From NCBI RefSeq assembly GCF_011516925.1, contig NZ_WOTG01000002.1, positions 496,001-560,000 of the forward strand: 64,000 nt of DNA. Direction: 5' to 3'. Below are positions 9,287-19,978 of this stretch, piece by piece. The notes under the pieces are model-generated. The model had not been told where the DNA came from and made no database searches. It worked only from the letters and a program-made list of their open reading frames with translations. Each line of letters starts with the position of its first letter. Position 1 is the first letter of the stretch. Origin of the DNA: Acetobacter fabarum (GTDB lineage Bacteria > Pseudomonadota > Alphaproteobacteria > Acetobacterales > Acetobacteraceae). The position numbers were made by a program, and so were the translations under genes.

Positions 9287-10150
9287 AGTTACGCTCTGGC
9301 CCGGGCTGACAGGTGATAGCCCTTTGTCCAGCCCGGCACGCAGTTCCATGCCCTGCGGGCTGGTAGGGTTAATCAGCCCGGTGCGCAGGAACAGGTCGAT
9401 CAGCACCAGATTGACGTTGAACTTGAACTCATCCGTATCCCGCACAATGCGGTAAGCCTCGCTCAGCGGGATCAGGGCAAAGCTTTCTACCTCGCCATCG
9501 GCGGCGGTTGGCTCAAAGCTTTCGGGTAGGTACAGGTCATAGCAGTATAAAATATCACGCCGCAGCCCTTCGGGGCGGTTCAGGGCATAGACCAGCCGCC
9601 CGGCCTGCACGGCCTGCTCCGCCAGTGGGCCGGGTATGCTGGCTTCTTCTGCGGCTTCCTTGATCAGTGCCTCACGCGGGGTGTGGCCTGCGGGCATGCC
9701 GCCTGCCACCAGATGGTCCAGTTTGGAAGGGTCCAGCCGTTTGTCGGCTGCCCGCCGCCCGGTCCACAGGTGCAACCCATCTGCCTTGCGGACAAGGCCG
9801 TTCATATGCACACCCGTTGCCACAAACCCGAACAGGGGCAGTGCTCCGCGGTCTATGCGGCCTACAACGGGCTGGTCAATGTCGGGATAAACATCAAACA
9901 GTTCGTGGTGGGATTTGTAAAATCCTTCTCTGGCAAGCTCTTCCCCCAGTGCTTCAAGCCCCTTGGGGTGGGGAATGTTAAAGCCTTTGTCTGGCGTGCC
10001 AAAGCCAGCCTGCTCCATACGGGTGAACAATTCGGGCGCCAGCCAGCCAGAAGGCGTGCCGCCAAGGGCAAGGGGGGCGCGCCCACCCGGAAGAGTAGCC
10101 GTGTTGCAGTCCGTCAGATGGCGGAGGAACGGGTTGGCATGGGAAGGCAT
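9278..10150 (-). CDS. Nudix hydrolase, DUF4743 / Tnr3-like
   Basis: A 290-residue protein with an N-terminal DUF4743 region followed by a Nudix domain. The Nudix box reads GGMPAGHTPREALIKEAAEEAS; the catalytic glutamates are present, but the usual RE and final G are changed to KE and S, as is common in this subfamily. Eukaryotic relatives (the Nudix half of yeast Tnr3 and YJR142W) act on thiamine diphosphate analogues, so a role in cleaning up damaged thiamine diphosphate is a reasonable inference, not something the sequence shows. The frame is open to 10303, but a start at 10150 (MPSHANPFLRHL) matches the family N-terminus and avoids overlapping the divergent ABC transporter gene. Confidence 0.82.
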   Translation of the reverse strand: MPSHANPFLRHLTDCNTATLPGGRAPLALGGTPSGWLAPELFTRMEQAGFGTPDKGFNIPHPKGLEALGEELAREGFYKSHHELFDVYPDIDQPVVGRIDRGALPLFGFVATGVHMNGLVRKADGLHLWTGRRAADKRLDPSKLDHLVAGGMPAGHTPREALIKEAAEEASIPGPLAEQAVQAGRLVYALNRPEGLRRDILYCYDLYLPESFEPTAADGEVESFALIPLSEAYRIVRDTDEFKFNVNLVLIDLFLRTGLINPTSPQGMELRAGLDKGLSPVSPGQSVTSG

Positions 10151-10268
10151 AAGGGCAAAGGTCCTGTTCTTGCTGTGCCAGACACGAATGCTGTTATCGG
10201 GGCATAAAACGGGCATGGCAAGGTGGCAGGGGGTTGCAAAAACTGCCTGACGTGCCACATCCGGGGGC

Positions 10269-12074
10269 ATGTCCCCCCGTAGAGCAGTGTCTGGCCCACT
10301 CAATAGGCCGGTTTCCTATACTTTTGCCCGTTTGTTGCCTTATCTGTGGCCGCAGGAGAACAAGGCCCTACGCTGGCGTATGGCGCTGGTGCTGGTTGTT
10401 CTTGTGGCCGGAGAGCTGGCTACGCTGTCTGTGCCCATTGTGTATAGCAAGGTGGTGGACAGGTTTGTGCACCCCAACAGTCTGGCCATGGCACCGGCAC
10501 TGCTTATCCTGTGCTACGGGCTGGTGCGCCTTGTGTCCGGCGCGTTGACCAACCTGCGGGATTCCCTGTTCGCCCCCGTGCGCTTCCGTGTGGCACGGCA
10601 GGCGGCCTATCGCAGCTTTGCGCATATGCATAAGCTTTCCCTGCGCTTCCATCTGGACAGGCGCACAGGGGGTGTTACGCGCGCCATAGAGCGTGGCACG
10701 GAGGCGGTGGAAACGCTTTTGCGCATGCTCATGTCCCTCTCGCCCACCATTTTGCAGGCCTTGCTGGTGATGGGGGTGATCTGGCGGCTGTTCAACTGGA
10801 CCTATGTGCTCATGATCGCGCTCATGATCACGGCCTATATTGTGTTTACGGTCCGCTTCACCTCGTGGCGGCTGGGTATCCGCCGCCGTATGAACGACAC
10901 CAACACCGAGGCATCTGGTCGGGCGCTGGACAGCCTGCTCAATTACGAAACCGTAAAATATTTTGGCAACGAGGAGCATGAGGCCCGGCGGTACGACAAC
11001 GCACAGGCCCGCTACGAAAAAGCGGCCATGAAAACCCAGTACTCGCTAGGGGTGCTCAACTTCGGTCAGGCTGCCATTATTGCCATATCCCTTGCCGCAA
11101 TCATGCTGCTGGGCGGGCATGATGTGGAGGTGGGGCGTATTACGGTGGGTGAGTTTGTTATGGTCAACACCTACCTGCTCCAGCTTTACGGCCCGCTTAA
11201 TTTTCTGGGTTCCGTGTATTCGGGTATCCGCACCGCTCTGGTTGATCTGGAACATATGCTCAGCCTGACGGAAGAGGTGGTGGAAGTGGCAGACCCGGCC
11301 AGTCCGCTCCCCATTGCCACGCGTCTGGCGGACTCTGCCCCAGCGCAGGTGGCGTTCCGTGATGTGCACTTTGGCTACCGCCCCGAGCGGGAGATCCTGC
11401 ACGGCGTCAGTTTTGATGTGCAGCCGGGGCACAAGGTGGCCATTGTGGGGAGCACGGGGGCAGGTAAATCCACCATAAGCCGCCTGCTGTTCCGTTTTTA
11501 CGATACATGGTCCGGCGCGGTCCTGGTGGATGGGTATGACGTGCGCTCATACCGTCAGGCGGACCTGCGTGCGGCCATAGGCGTTGTCCCGCAGGATACC
11601 GTGCTGTTCAATGACAGCATAGGTTACAACATCGCCTACGGGCGTCTGGGGGCTACGCCTGAACAGGTGGAGGAAGCCGCCCGACTGGCCCAGATACATG
11701 ATTTTATCATGACCCTGCCCGAAGGGTACGAAACACAGGTGGGCGAGCGTGGCCTCAAGCTCTCCGGTGGGGAAAAACAGCGCGTGGCCATAGCCCGCAC
11801 GATTTTGAAAGACCCACGCGTTCTTGTGCTTGACGAGGCCACCAGCGCGTTGGACACACATACGGAAAAAGAAATTCAGGCAGCGCTTAAAACCGTTTCC
11901 GCCCACCGGACAACCCTTGTGATCGCTCACCGGCTCTCCACTATTGTGGATGCGGACGAAATTCTGGTCATGGGGCAGGGGCTGGTTGTGGAGCGTGGCA
12001 CGCATGCGCAGTTGCTGGCGGCACAGGGCCAGTACGCAGCCATGTGGGCTGCACAGGCCACGGGGGAGGGCTGA
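10269..12074 (+). CDS. ATM1-type ABC exporter, fused permease and ATPase
   Basis: A 601-residue half-transporter with six predicted membrane helices in residues about 25-310 and a C-terminal ATPase. Visible motifs are Walker A GSTGAGKST near 394, the Q-loop region VPQDTVLFNDSIGYNIAYGR, signature LSGGEKQRVAIAR near 498 and Walker B VLVLDEATSALD. The NYETVKYFGNE segment in the membrane domain is characteristic of the ATM1/ABCB7 heavy-metal subfamily, which exports glutathione-linked metal or persulfide species and works as a homodimer in the inner membrane. The start codon is uncertain because GGGGG sits very close to the ATG. The linked suf operon is 8 kb away, so a tie to Fe-S metabolism rests on family knowledge only. 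Confidence 0.9.
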   Translation: MSPRRAVSGPLNRPVSYTFARLLPYLWPQENKALRWRMALVLVVLVAGELATLSVPIVYSKVVDRFVHPNSLAMAPALLILCYGLVRLVSGALTNLRDSLFAPVRFRVARQAAYRSFAHMHKLSLRFHLDRRTGGVTRAIERGTEAVETLLRMLMSLSPTILQALLVMGVIWRLFNWTYVLMIALMITAYIVFTVRFTSWRLGIRRRMNDTNTEASGRALDSLLNYETVKYFGNEEHEARRYDNAQARYEKAAMKTQYSLGVLNFGQAAIIAISLAAIMLLGGHDVEVGRITVGEFVMVNTYLLQLYGPLNFLGSVYSGIRTALVDLEHMLSLTEEVVEVADPASPLPIATRLADSAPAQVAFRDVHFGYRPEREILHGVSFDVQPGHKVAIVGSTGAGKSTISRLLFRFYDTWSGAVLVDGYDVRSYRQADLRAAIGVVPQDTVLFNDSIGYNIAYGRLGATPEQVEEAARLAQIHDFIMTLPEGYETQVGERGLKLSGGEKQRVAIARTILKDPRVLVLDEATSALDTHTEKEIQAALKTVSAHRTTLVIAHRLSTIVDADEILVMGQGLVVERGTHAQLLAAQGQYAAMWAAQATGEG

Positions 12075-12138
12075 CCTGCTGATTGTTGCCATCCCGCCGA
12101 ATCCGGCAGATGCTGCACAGAACGTAAGGAGTAAAAAC

Positions 12139-12453
12139 ATGGCGGATAACCACGCACACGCCACGACTGGGGCGGAAAATGCAGCACATGCCGGGCAGCG
12201 CCCCGAAGTGCCCGAAGACCTTGCTCGCTGCGCAATGGTGATCGAACACGCCATTGACCATTTGCGGAATGAGAAGTTCCCGCCACTGGCTGTGGCCTCG
12301 GCATTGCTTGGCGGATCGCTGGGTGTGATGGCCCGCAGCATGGACAAGGAAACCATCCTGCGTATTCTCGACTCTGCCGCGCAAAGCGTGCGTTTGGGTG
12401 ATGTTCACGCCTCCGTTCTGGCCGATGGTGGTGAGGAAAGCGAGAAAGCCTGA
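12139..12453 (+). CDS. Small conserved-looking protein of unknown function
   Basis: A 104-residue soluble protein that I do not recognise. A His/Ala-rich N-terminus (residues 1-20) leads into one compact predicted helical region (DLARCAMVIEHAIDHLRNEK, then a small-residue ALLGGSLGVMARSM turn and ILRILDSAAQSVRLG). The frame is open for 65 codons upstream, but that stretch lies inside the ABC transporter gene. The ATG at 12139 has AAGGAG (12125-12130) at a usable distance. It follows the exporter by 64 bases and may share its transcript. Codon use looks like that of its neighbours, so I think it is a real gene. Confidence 0.7.
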   Translation: MADNHAHATTGAENAAHAGQRPEVPEDLARCAMVIEHAIDHLRNEKFPPLAVASALLGGSLGVMARSMDKETILRILDSAAQSVRLGDVHASVLADGGEESEKA

Positions 12454-12463
12454 GCTTCAACCC

Positions 12464-12493
12464 TTGACTGAGGGCGACGGCTAATGTCATAAG
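12464..12493 (+). promoter_or_regulatory. Putative sigma-70 promoter for rpmB
   Basis: TTGACT at 12464-12469 and CATAAG at 12488-12493 are separated by 18 bases. They lie in the gap between the preceding gene and rpmB, about 80 bases before the rpmB start. The -35 is strong and the -10 matches 4 of 6. Position and a highly expressed downstream gene support it; no start site can be seen directly. Confidence 0.4.
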
Positions 12494-12573
12494 CCGCGCC
12501 AATCCTGAATGTGGTCGCCGGGCGTTTGTCTCGGCCCTCTAGTTCCTTTTTTGTTTAAGACAAGGATGAGACA

Positions 12574-12879
12574 ATGTCCCGTCGTTGCCAGATCACCGGC
12601 AAAGGCGTGCTGACCGGAAACAACGTCAGTCATGCCAACAACAAATCCCGTCGTCGCTTTCTGCCCAACCTGCAGGAAGCTTCCCTGACGTCCGAAATTC
12701 TGGGCTCCGCCGTTCGCATGCGCGTTAGCGCACGTGGCCTGCGCACCATTGAACACAATGGTGGTCTGGATTCCTTCCTGCTGAGCACGCCTAACCGCAA
12801 GCTCCCCACGGAAGCACAGGTCATCAAGCGTCGCGTTCTGCGCGTGCAGGCCAAGAAGCAGGCTGCCGCAGGCGTCTGA
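12574..12879 (+). CDS. rpmB: 50S ribosomal protein L28
   Basis: Large-subunit ribosomal protein of 101 residues, the usual alphaproteobacterial size. The N-terminus [20 protein letters not shown] is the diagnostic L28 start and is followed by the conserved [11 protein letters not shown] and [13 protein letters not shown] segments. AAGGATG just upstream of the ATG is a good ribosome binding site. It is a single-gene unit with its own candidate promoter and is followed by two hairpins, the second ending in T residues. Codon use is strongly biased, as expected for a ribosomal protein. Confidence 0.97.
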   Translation: MSRRCQITGKGVLTGNNVSHANNKSRRRFLPNLQEASLTSEILGSAVRMRVSARGLRTIEHNGGLDSFLLSTPNRKLPTEAQVIKRRVLRVQAKKQAAAGV

Positions 12880-12904
12880 TTCAGGGCTTTGTCTATTCCG
12901 TAGG

Positions 12905-12982
12905 AACCGGGGTCTGCCACATTAGGTGACAGAACCCGGTTTCTGCGGTTCAGGCGCCTGCCACTCCTTGTCAGGCGCTTTT
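12905..12982 (+). terminator. Tandem hairpins ending in T-run after rpmB
   Basis: Two consecutive stem-loops. The first pairs AACCGGGGTCTG (12905-12916) with CAGAACCCGGTT (12930-12941). The second pairs GCGCCTG (12954-12960) with CAGGCGC (12972-12978) and is followed by TTTT. The second looks like a Rho-independent terminator of rpmB, 75 bases after its stop. Confidence 0.65.
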
Positions 12983-13111
12983 GTCTATCGGCCGGTGTCC
13001 GGCAGCCAGCTTTCTGAAAGCAATAATTTTCAGGGGGCGTTCAAGGCGTTCGGCGGCCACAGGCGCGAAGGTTTGTTCCTGTCGCGCCTTACCTGTTTTC
13101 TGGAGGTTTTC

Positions 13112-15199
<2,088 letters not shown>

Positions 15200-15232
15200 G
15201 TTTTTCATCCTTCGGGTTGGAAAAACAACAAG

Positions 15233-15262
15233 GCCGCCTCCCTTCGGGGAGGCGGCTTTTTT
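15233..15262 (+). terminator. Rho-independent terminator of fusA
   Basis: Ten-base-pair perfect GC-rich stem GCCGCCTCCC (15233-15242) / GGGAGGCGGC (15247-15256) with a stable TTCG tetraloop, followed by six T. It lies 33 bases after the fusA stop. Confidence 0.93.
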
Positions 15263-15471
15263 GTTGCGTGCGCATCGGGACAGCACAAAGCCATACGCCG
15301 GGTTGAGTTCTGTATTTTGGAAGATGAAAAAGGGAAGGGAGCGCTGGCTCCAGTTCCCATTGTAGCAGCATCGGAGTGCCGCATGCTCCTCCCGGAGGAG
15401 GAGGTAGTCTGTGTGTTGGTCAGGCTCTGTGGCGGCAAACGGTGGTGCGCTTGCCGCCCGGATAGGAGCTG
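15263..15471. other. Hairpin-rich gap between fusA terminator and ppc; candidate structured RNA
   Basis: A 209-base gap with no convincing ORF but dense self-complementarity. GGGAA-G-GGAGC pairs with GCTCC-AG-TTCCC (15332-15358). CTCCT pairs with AGGAG around 15386-15400. GGCGGCAA (15431-15438) pairs with TTGCCGCC (15451-15458). The last hairpin lies just beyond the ppc stop and could end ppc transcripts on the minus strand, although no T-run follows it on that strand. The remaining structure is not explained by terminators. I cannot assign an RNA family or a strand. Confidence 0.35.
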
Positions 15472-18270
15472 TTAGCCAAACTCACCAATATCATGCATGA
15501 GCGCTACGCTGATCTCGCGCAGGAGATCGAACATCTGGCCCATGGGGGTAAAGATGTCGCGGTGTTCGCGCACGTAAATGCCTTCTTCACGCGGGCCACG
15601 TGGCTCGTGGAAATCCAGATCGGACGGTCCGGTGCCTGTGGGGAAGATGAACTTCATTTCCTTCAGAACCGTAGGAATATCCAGACACAGGATATGCTGC
15701 ATCATCATCTCGTGGTTGAAGCCACCACGCGGCATGAAGAAGGGGATGCGGCACGCCAGCAGCCAGATGCGCTCGATCAGCATGATCCGTATGGCATGGA
15801 GCAGACGAATGCGTGGCTCCGTGCGCGGGGCATGCTGCCATGCTTCACGCAGGGCCAGATGATCGGCCTGAATGCGGCGGAACATGGTATGCAGTTCCGC
15901 AGAGAGGTTCAGGCCTTCCAGCCCCCCCATAAGGGCCAGAAAAGCTTTCTGCCGTTTGGGAGATGTTTCCTCTGTTGCGCGGTCCAGCCAGAAGCCGGGG
16001 TCCAGCATACACACAACGCTCTTGAGCACCTTGTCATCCGAGCAGGCAAGGGCATGGCGGGCAAAGTCCAGCGCGCGGTGGAAGCGGGGGCTGGAGGTGT
16101 TGAGTGTTTCAAATGTTTCGGGGTGGCGCTGGGCGGCTGCCCCCAACCCCTGCAAGGTATTGGCGCACCAGCCAAGCTGCTGGAGAATGGCGTTGTTGGG
16201 GATGGCCCGCAACTGGCTGGGGTGCGTGATCCGGCTGCGGGTTGCTGCCTCCGCACTTTGCCGTGCGGGTGGGCGGGAGCCGGTGCGGTCAATCAGGGAT
16301 GGGCCAAAAGCCCCCAGCAGGGCCGCGTAGCCGGGGTCAGCGACCAGCCCTTTCATGTTGTCGATCACGCTGGAGAAGAAGTCGGCCGAAAAGTCCGGAT
16401 GGTCGTAAATGGGGTCACTTTTCTGCTGATCGCTCAGGAACAGGTTTTCCGCAATGGTTGCCATGGTGGCGGTGGCCAGTTCCGGGCTGCCGAACAGCAG
16501 GTAGCCATCCCCGCCCTGAAAAGCGGTTTCCTCGCGACAGTGGATGTTCGAGCTTTCAAAGCGCTTCCGCACATGGGCGGGGGAGAGGTAGTCCAGCCGG
16601 TCTGCCATGCGGAAGGGGTGCGCGCCACGGCCTATGCTTTCGCCGTGCGTGTCAAAGAATACGACTTCAACATCGCTCAGGTCCCAGCGTACCAGCAGGT
16701 CATGGATGTGTAGCCGCAGCCGTTCGATCTGGTAGGAAGCCGCAAGCTGGCCAATATAACGCCCGGAATCCGAATAGCCGAACTGGAAGCATATCCGCCC
16801 GACGCGGCGCACGTAATCGCGCCATGTGGGGGAGCGGAGCGCTTCCTCCACAATGTGTTCGCCTTTGACCAGAGCATCTTCTGTTTCAAACAGCGGCGAA
16901 ATTTCAATACGGTCGGCAACTCCAAAATAGGTTGCAATCCAAAGGGCCGTCAGCAGGGTGTAACCGGTTTCGGTCTCGGCAATCAGGAAGCGGACGGGAG
17001 TATCGGAATCCACGTATTTGACAATCTGGGCGATTGTCATCATCAGCCGCCCGGCCGATGAGGGGTCGCTGAGCAGAGCGCCAAAGTCCACCGGTACGGG
17101 GGTTACGCTGTCCAGCGCATCGTTCACACGGTTGAGCAGGGCGCGGCGCTGGGCCGGGTTGGTCGGGTCGTCCAGCAGGTTCAGCTTCTGGCGGACAAAG
17201 TTATGGATCTGGCTGGCGTTCAGCCGGACATGGGTGTGTGCCAGCCCAAGGCCGTGGGCCATAAACCCGGCCCGTGCCACCGCAAGGGGGAGCTGGGCGG
17301 AAGGGGGAGCATTTTCAATAGCGGTCTGCAACAGCGCGTTCAGGTCGGATGCGCAGGTCAGTGCCGTTGTGCGGCCATTTACCAGCAGTTCGGCAAAACG
17401 GGCTACTGCCTGCCCATCCGTTGCACCGTTAGGGACTGCGCTAATCTGGGCTTTAACGCAGTCTATGGCTTTTTGGAGTGTCTCTGTCAGTTCGGGGGCC
17501 AGAACGCCCTCGTGGGTAATCTGGCGTTCGAGCCGCATGAGCTGGAACAGCTTCATGCGCAGGCGCAGGCGCAGGGTGTCCCACCAGCCTATGTCCGTGC
17601 GGCCATCCGTATCGTAGCCTACCCAGCTTGTGGCAATGACCGGGCGGGGGGAAAGGGTGGTCCACTCCTGCGGCCAGGTGTTTTTGGCGGTTGTGAGCAG
17701 GGCGGCGTTAAGCTGGTCTATGGCATCCCGCGCACGGGTAATGGCCTGCACGGCCAGCGTAAACTCTTCCTCCAGCGTTGGGTGAACGCTGCGGCGGTGG
17801 GTTGCAAAAAACGGTGCGGTTTCGGGCGGAATATCGTGCGAGGCACTCTGGGCCAGTGCTTCGTACACCGGGTTGCTCAGGGCAAAGGTCGGGTGAGCCG
17901 TAAACACAGCGGCAAAACGGATGGAGGAAACAAGCTGGCTATACGCCGCAAAGGAGGGCGTGGGCAGGCTGGTACAAAGCTGCTCGGCAACATGGCGCAG
18001 CTTGTCCTGTGCGGTATCAAGCGTGGCACCGCCCACATAGCGGTGCAGGTGGCGTGAGCGGTTTAGAAAAGCCTGATCGCGCAGGGTGCGCACCAGCTGG
18101 GTGACATCCTCAAACGTGATTGTCCCACTTTCCAGTGCATCACTGAGCCGCAGGGCCGTGCCCATAACGGGGTTGGTGCCTTCCGCCGGAGTGCCGGTAG
18201 AGGACATGTTGGCAATGGAGGCGAGCACGCTCCCGATGCGAGGGGGAAGGGTAGAAAAATCCGTGGTCAT
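15472..18270 (-). CDS. ppc: Phosphoenolpyruvate carboxylase homologue, divergent
   Basis: A 932-residue protein with the overall length and several landmarks of PEP carboxylase, which makes oxaloacetate from PEP and bicarbonate to refill the TCA cycle. TAHPT is at residues 124-128, the metal-binding PLFET at 459-463 and GYSDS at 498-502. Other normally invariant parts differ. After GYSDS the usual Lys-Asp is Arg504-Tyr505. The FHGRGG(S/T)(I/V)GRGG loop reads FDTHGESIGRGAHP (539-552). The protein ends in DIGEFG where the family normally ends in RNTG with the essential Asn. It is therefore a divergent PEPC whose activity or regulation may differ. Monocistronic, divergent from the DUF445 gene. 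Homology is sure; function is less so. Confidence 0.75.
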   Translation of the reverse strand: MTTDFSTLPPRIGSVLASIANMSSTGTPAEGTNPVMGTALRLSDALESGTITFEDVTQLVRTLRDQAFLNRSRHLHRYVGGATLDTAQDKLRHVAEQLCTSLPTPSFAAYSQLVSSIRFAAVFTAHPTFALSNPVYEALAQSASHDIPPETAPFFATHRRSVHPTLEEEFTLAVQAITRARDAIDQLNAALLTTAKNTWPQEWTTLSPRPVIATSWVGYDTDGRTDIGWWDTLRLRLRMKLFQLMRLERQITHEGVLAPELTETLQKAIDCVKAQISAVPNGATDGQAVARFAELLVNGRTTALTCASDLNALLQTAIENAPPSAQLPLAVARAGFMAHGLGLAHTHVRLNASQIHNFVRQKLNLLDDPTNPAQRRALLNRVNDALDSVTPVPVDFGALLSDPSSAGRLMMTIAQIVKYVDSDTPVRFLIAETETGYTLLTALWIATYFGVADRIEISPLFETEDALVKGEHIVEEALRSPTWRDYVRRVGRICFQFGYSDSGRYIGQLAASYQIERLRLHIHDLLVRWDLSDVEVVFFDTHGESIGRGAHPFRMADRLDYLSPAHVRKRFESSNIHCREETAFQGGDGYLLFGSPELATATMATIAENLFLSDQQKSDPIYDHPDFSADFFSSVIDNMKGLVADPGYAALLGAFGPSLIDRTGSRPPARQSAEAATRSRITHPSQLRAIPNNAILQQLGWCANTLQGLGAAAQRHPETFETLNTSSPRFHRALDFARHALACSDDKVLKSVVCMLDPGFWLDRATEETSPKRQKAFLALMGGLEGLNLSAELHTMFRRIQADHLALREAWQHAPRTEPRIRLLHAIRIMLIERIWLLACRIPFFMPRGGFNHEMMMQHILCLDIPTVLKEMKFIFPTGTGPSDLDFHEPRGPREEGIYVREHRDIFTPMGQMFDLLREISVALMHDIGEFG

Positions 18271-18419
18271 GGCGCGCTCTATATCCTTGCGGATTGAATC
18301 GGAAAAGAAACAAAACGTTCGGGCAACAATTTATTCGCCAGCTTTTCATGTCTGCTTTCTGTGCGCAACCGCCTCACGCACACTTGGGGTGGCGGTGGGG
18401 GAGTGCTATTCATGGTTCC

Positions 18420-19718
18420 ATGACAGTGCATACCGACACGGAAGCAGACATTGCCGCCCGGCAGACACTCCGGCGATACCAGAATGCAGCCACAGGGCTG
18501 CTGGTTGCCATGGGGGGGATGACTGCTCTGGGCTATGCCGCCCCGGCTGCGGGCTGGGTAAAGGATGGTTTTTTTCTGGAAATGTTCCGCGCCGGTGCGC
18601 GGGCCGGTGTGGTCGGGGGGGTGGCCGACTGGTTTGCTGTTGTGGCCCTGTTCCGCCACCCGTTGGGGCTGCCTATTCCGCACACCGCCATTCTGCCCGC
18701 GCAAAAAGACCGTCTTGCCCGCGCCCTTGGGCGGTTTGTGGCCAGTCAGGTGTTTACCGCCAAGGAGGTCGAGCGTGTGCTGGCCAAGGTGGATGTGCCC
18801 GGCTTTATTGCCAATCTGCTGGAAGACCCCGCAACACAGGATGCGGTGGTAGGGGCCATGGCGCGCTCCATGCCGCAACTGCTGGACCGGCTGGAAGATG
18901 GCAGGGCCAGCAACGCCATAGGCCGGATTATGCCGGGCCTGCTGGGTGGGAGCGACCTGTCCCCCGTTATTGCCAAGGCGTTGCGCAGCCTGGTTGATGA
19001 TGACCGGCATCAGGAGGTGCTCTCCTACTTCCTCAGTCAGCTCAAGGACGGGCTGAAGGCCAAGGAAGGCGCTCTGCGCGACATGATTGAAGACCGCGTG
19101 CGGGAGCAGGGGGGGCGTATTCTGGGCTGGGCCATTGGGGGTTCGATTGCCACCAAGGTGCTGAGTGCCGCCGCACAGGAACTGGACCGAATCGATCCGG
19201 AAAATTCCAGCCTGCGCGAAGGCTTTACAAGCTGGGTGAGACTCCAGATCGACCGGATAGAAACAGACCCAGAGCGTGGGCGGGAGTTTACGCAGGCCGT
19301 GACCTCCGTGCTGTCGCACGAAAGTGTTGTGGGCTGGTGGGGGGACATCTGGCTACGCTTCCGCCGCATGGTGGAGGCCGATGTGGAGGACCCGCAGGGG
19401 CGCATTGCCTGCCTGCTGCGCGATGCACTGGCGCGTATGGCCGGCCAGTTGCGGAATGACGAGGTATTGCGCCAGCGCATTGTGGAGCGTGTGGACAGCA
19501 CAATTGGCAAGGCCCTGCCGTTTGTGCGCGACCAGATGGCCGAGTTTATTGCCCGCGTTGTATCGGGCTGGAACGCGGTGGAAATTGCAGAAAAGCTGGA
19601 GCTGCGTGTGGGCAAGGACCTCCAGTTCATTCGTTTTAACGGCACACTGGTCGGGTTTGCGGTGGGGGCGATGCTGTTTGCCATTCTCCGGCTGACATTC
19701 GGGATTAACGCGCAGTAA
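18420..19718 (+). CDS. DUF445 family membrane protein
   Basis: A 432-residue protein of the DUF445 (YjiN-like) family, whose function is unknown. The diagnostic stretch GGVADWFAVVALFRHPLG(L)PIPHTAI is at about residues 64-88. Hydrophobic segments near 24-44 and at the extreme C-terminus (LVGFAVGAMLFAILRLTF) suggest an inner-membrane protein with a large helical soluble body in between. The start at 18420 (MTVHTDTEADIAARQ) is chosen for homology; the frame is open to 18294 and GGGGGAG lies rather far upstream. It is divergent from ppc across about 150 bases and is followed by a 260-base gap before the suf operon. Confidence 0.85.
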   Translation: MTVHTDTEADIAARQTLRRYQNAATGLLVAMGGMTALGYAAPAAGWVKDGFFLEMFRAGARAGVVGGVADWFAVVALFRHPLGLPIPHTAILPAQKDRLARALGRFVASQVFTAKEVERVLAKVDVPGFIANLLEDPATQDAVVGAMARSMPQLLDRLEDGRASNAIGRIMPGLLGGSDLSPVIAKALRSLVDDDRHQEVLSYFLSQLKDGLKAKEGALRDMIEDRVREQGGRILGWAIGGSIATKVLSAAAQELDRIDPENSSLREGFTSWVRLQIDRIETDPERGREFTQAVTSVLSHESVVGWWGDIWLRFRRMVEADVEDPQGRIACLLRDALARMAGQLRNDEVLRQRIVERVDSTIGKALPFVRDQMAEFIARVVSGWNAVEIAEKLELRVGKDLQFIRFNGTLVGFAVGAMLFAILRLTFGINAQ

Positions 19719-19903
19719 GTCCTGTTTTGTGTCTGACGGTTCAGGGCGAGGCAAAAGTTAGCCGCATGGCACTTGAGCGGATATGGAAAGGCTTGTGTCG
19801 CAGGGATAGGCGTAAGCTTGGATAAAGGCAGTTCTGCGGGGAACCGCAGATCACATATGCGTTGAAAGGCTGGAGTGGGCTGCCTGTAACAGGACGTTTT
19901 GGG

Positions 19904-19978
19904 TTGACGTTGGCAACGCTTGTCGCCATGTATCCGAAACAGGACCATTCAGGTCTTTAATTAGGTGAAAGCCGGATT
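19904..19978 (+). promoter_or_regulatory. Probable suf operon control region
   Basis: TTGACG at 19904-19909 is a good -35, but no convincing -10 follows at 16-18 bases. A short inverted repeat GACC-ATTCA-GGTC and an AT-rich stretch (CTTTAATTAGG) lie between it and the rrf2 start. A further hairpin CTGCGG/CCGCAG is at 19834-19849. The region is the logical place for autoregulation by the Rrf2 protein, but the site itself is not proven by sequence. Confidence 0.25.

Noticed and set aside
9278-10303. Longer Nudix reading frame starting at 10303
   Set aside because: It would overlap the start of the divergent ABC transporter gene, and the added 51 residues do not fit the family.
15286-15330. Resemblance of CATACGCCGGGTT...TTCTGT to the reversed 3' end of RNase P RNA
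   Set aside because: The match is short and interrupted, and the rest of an RNase P RNA would have to lie inside ppc. The conserved 5' core motif of RNase P RNA is absent.
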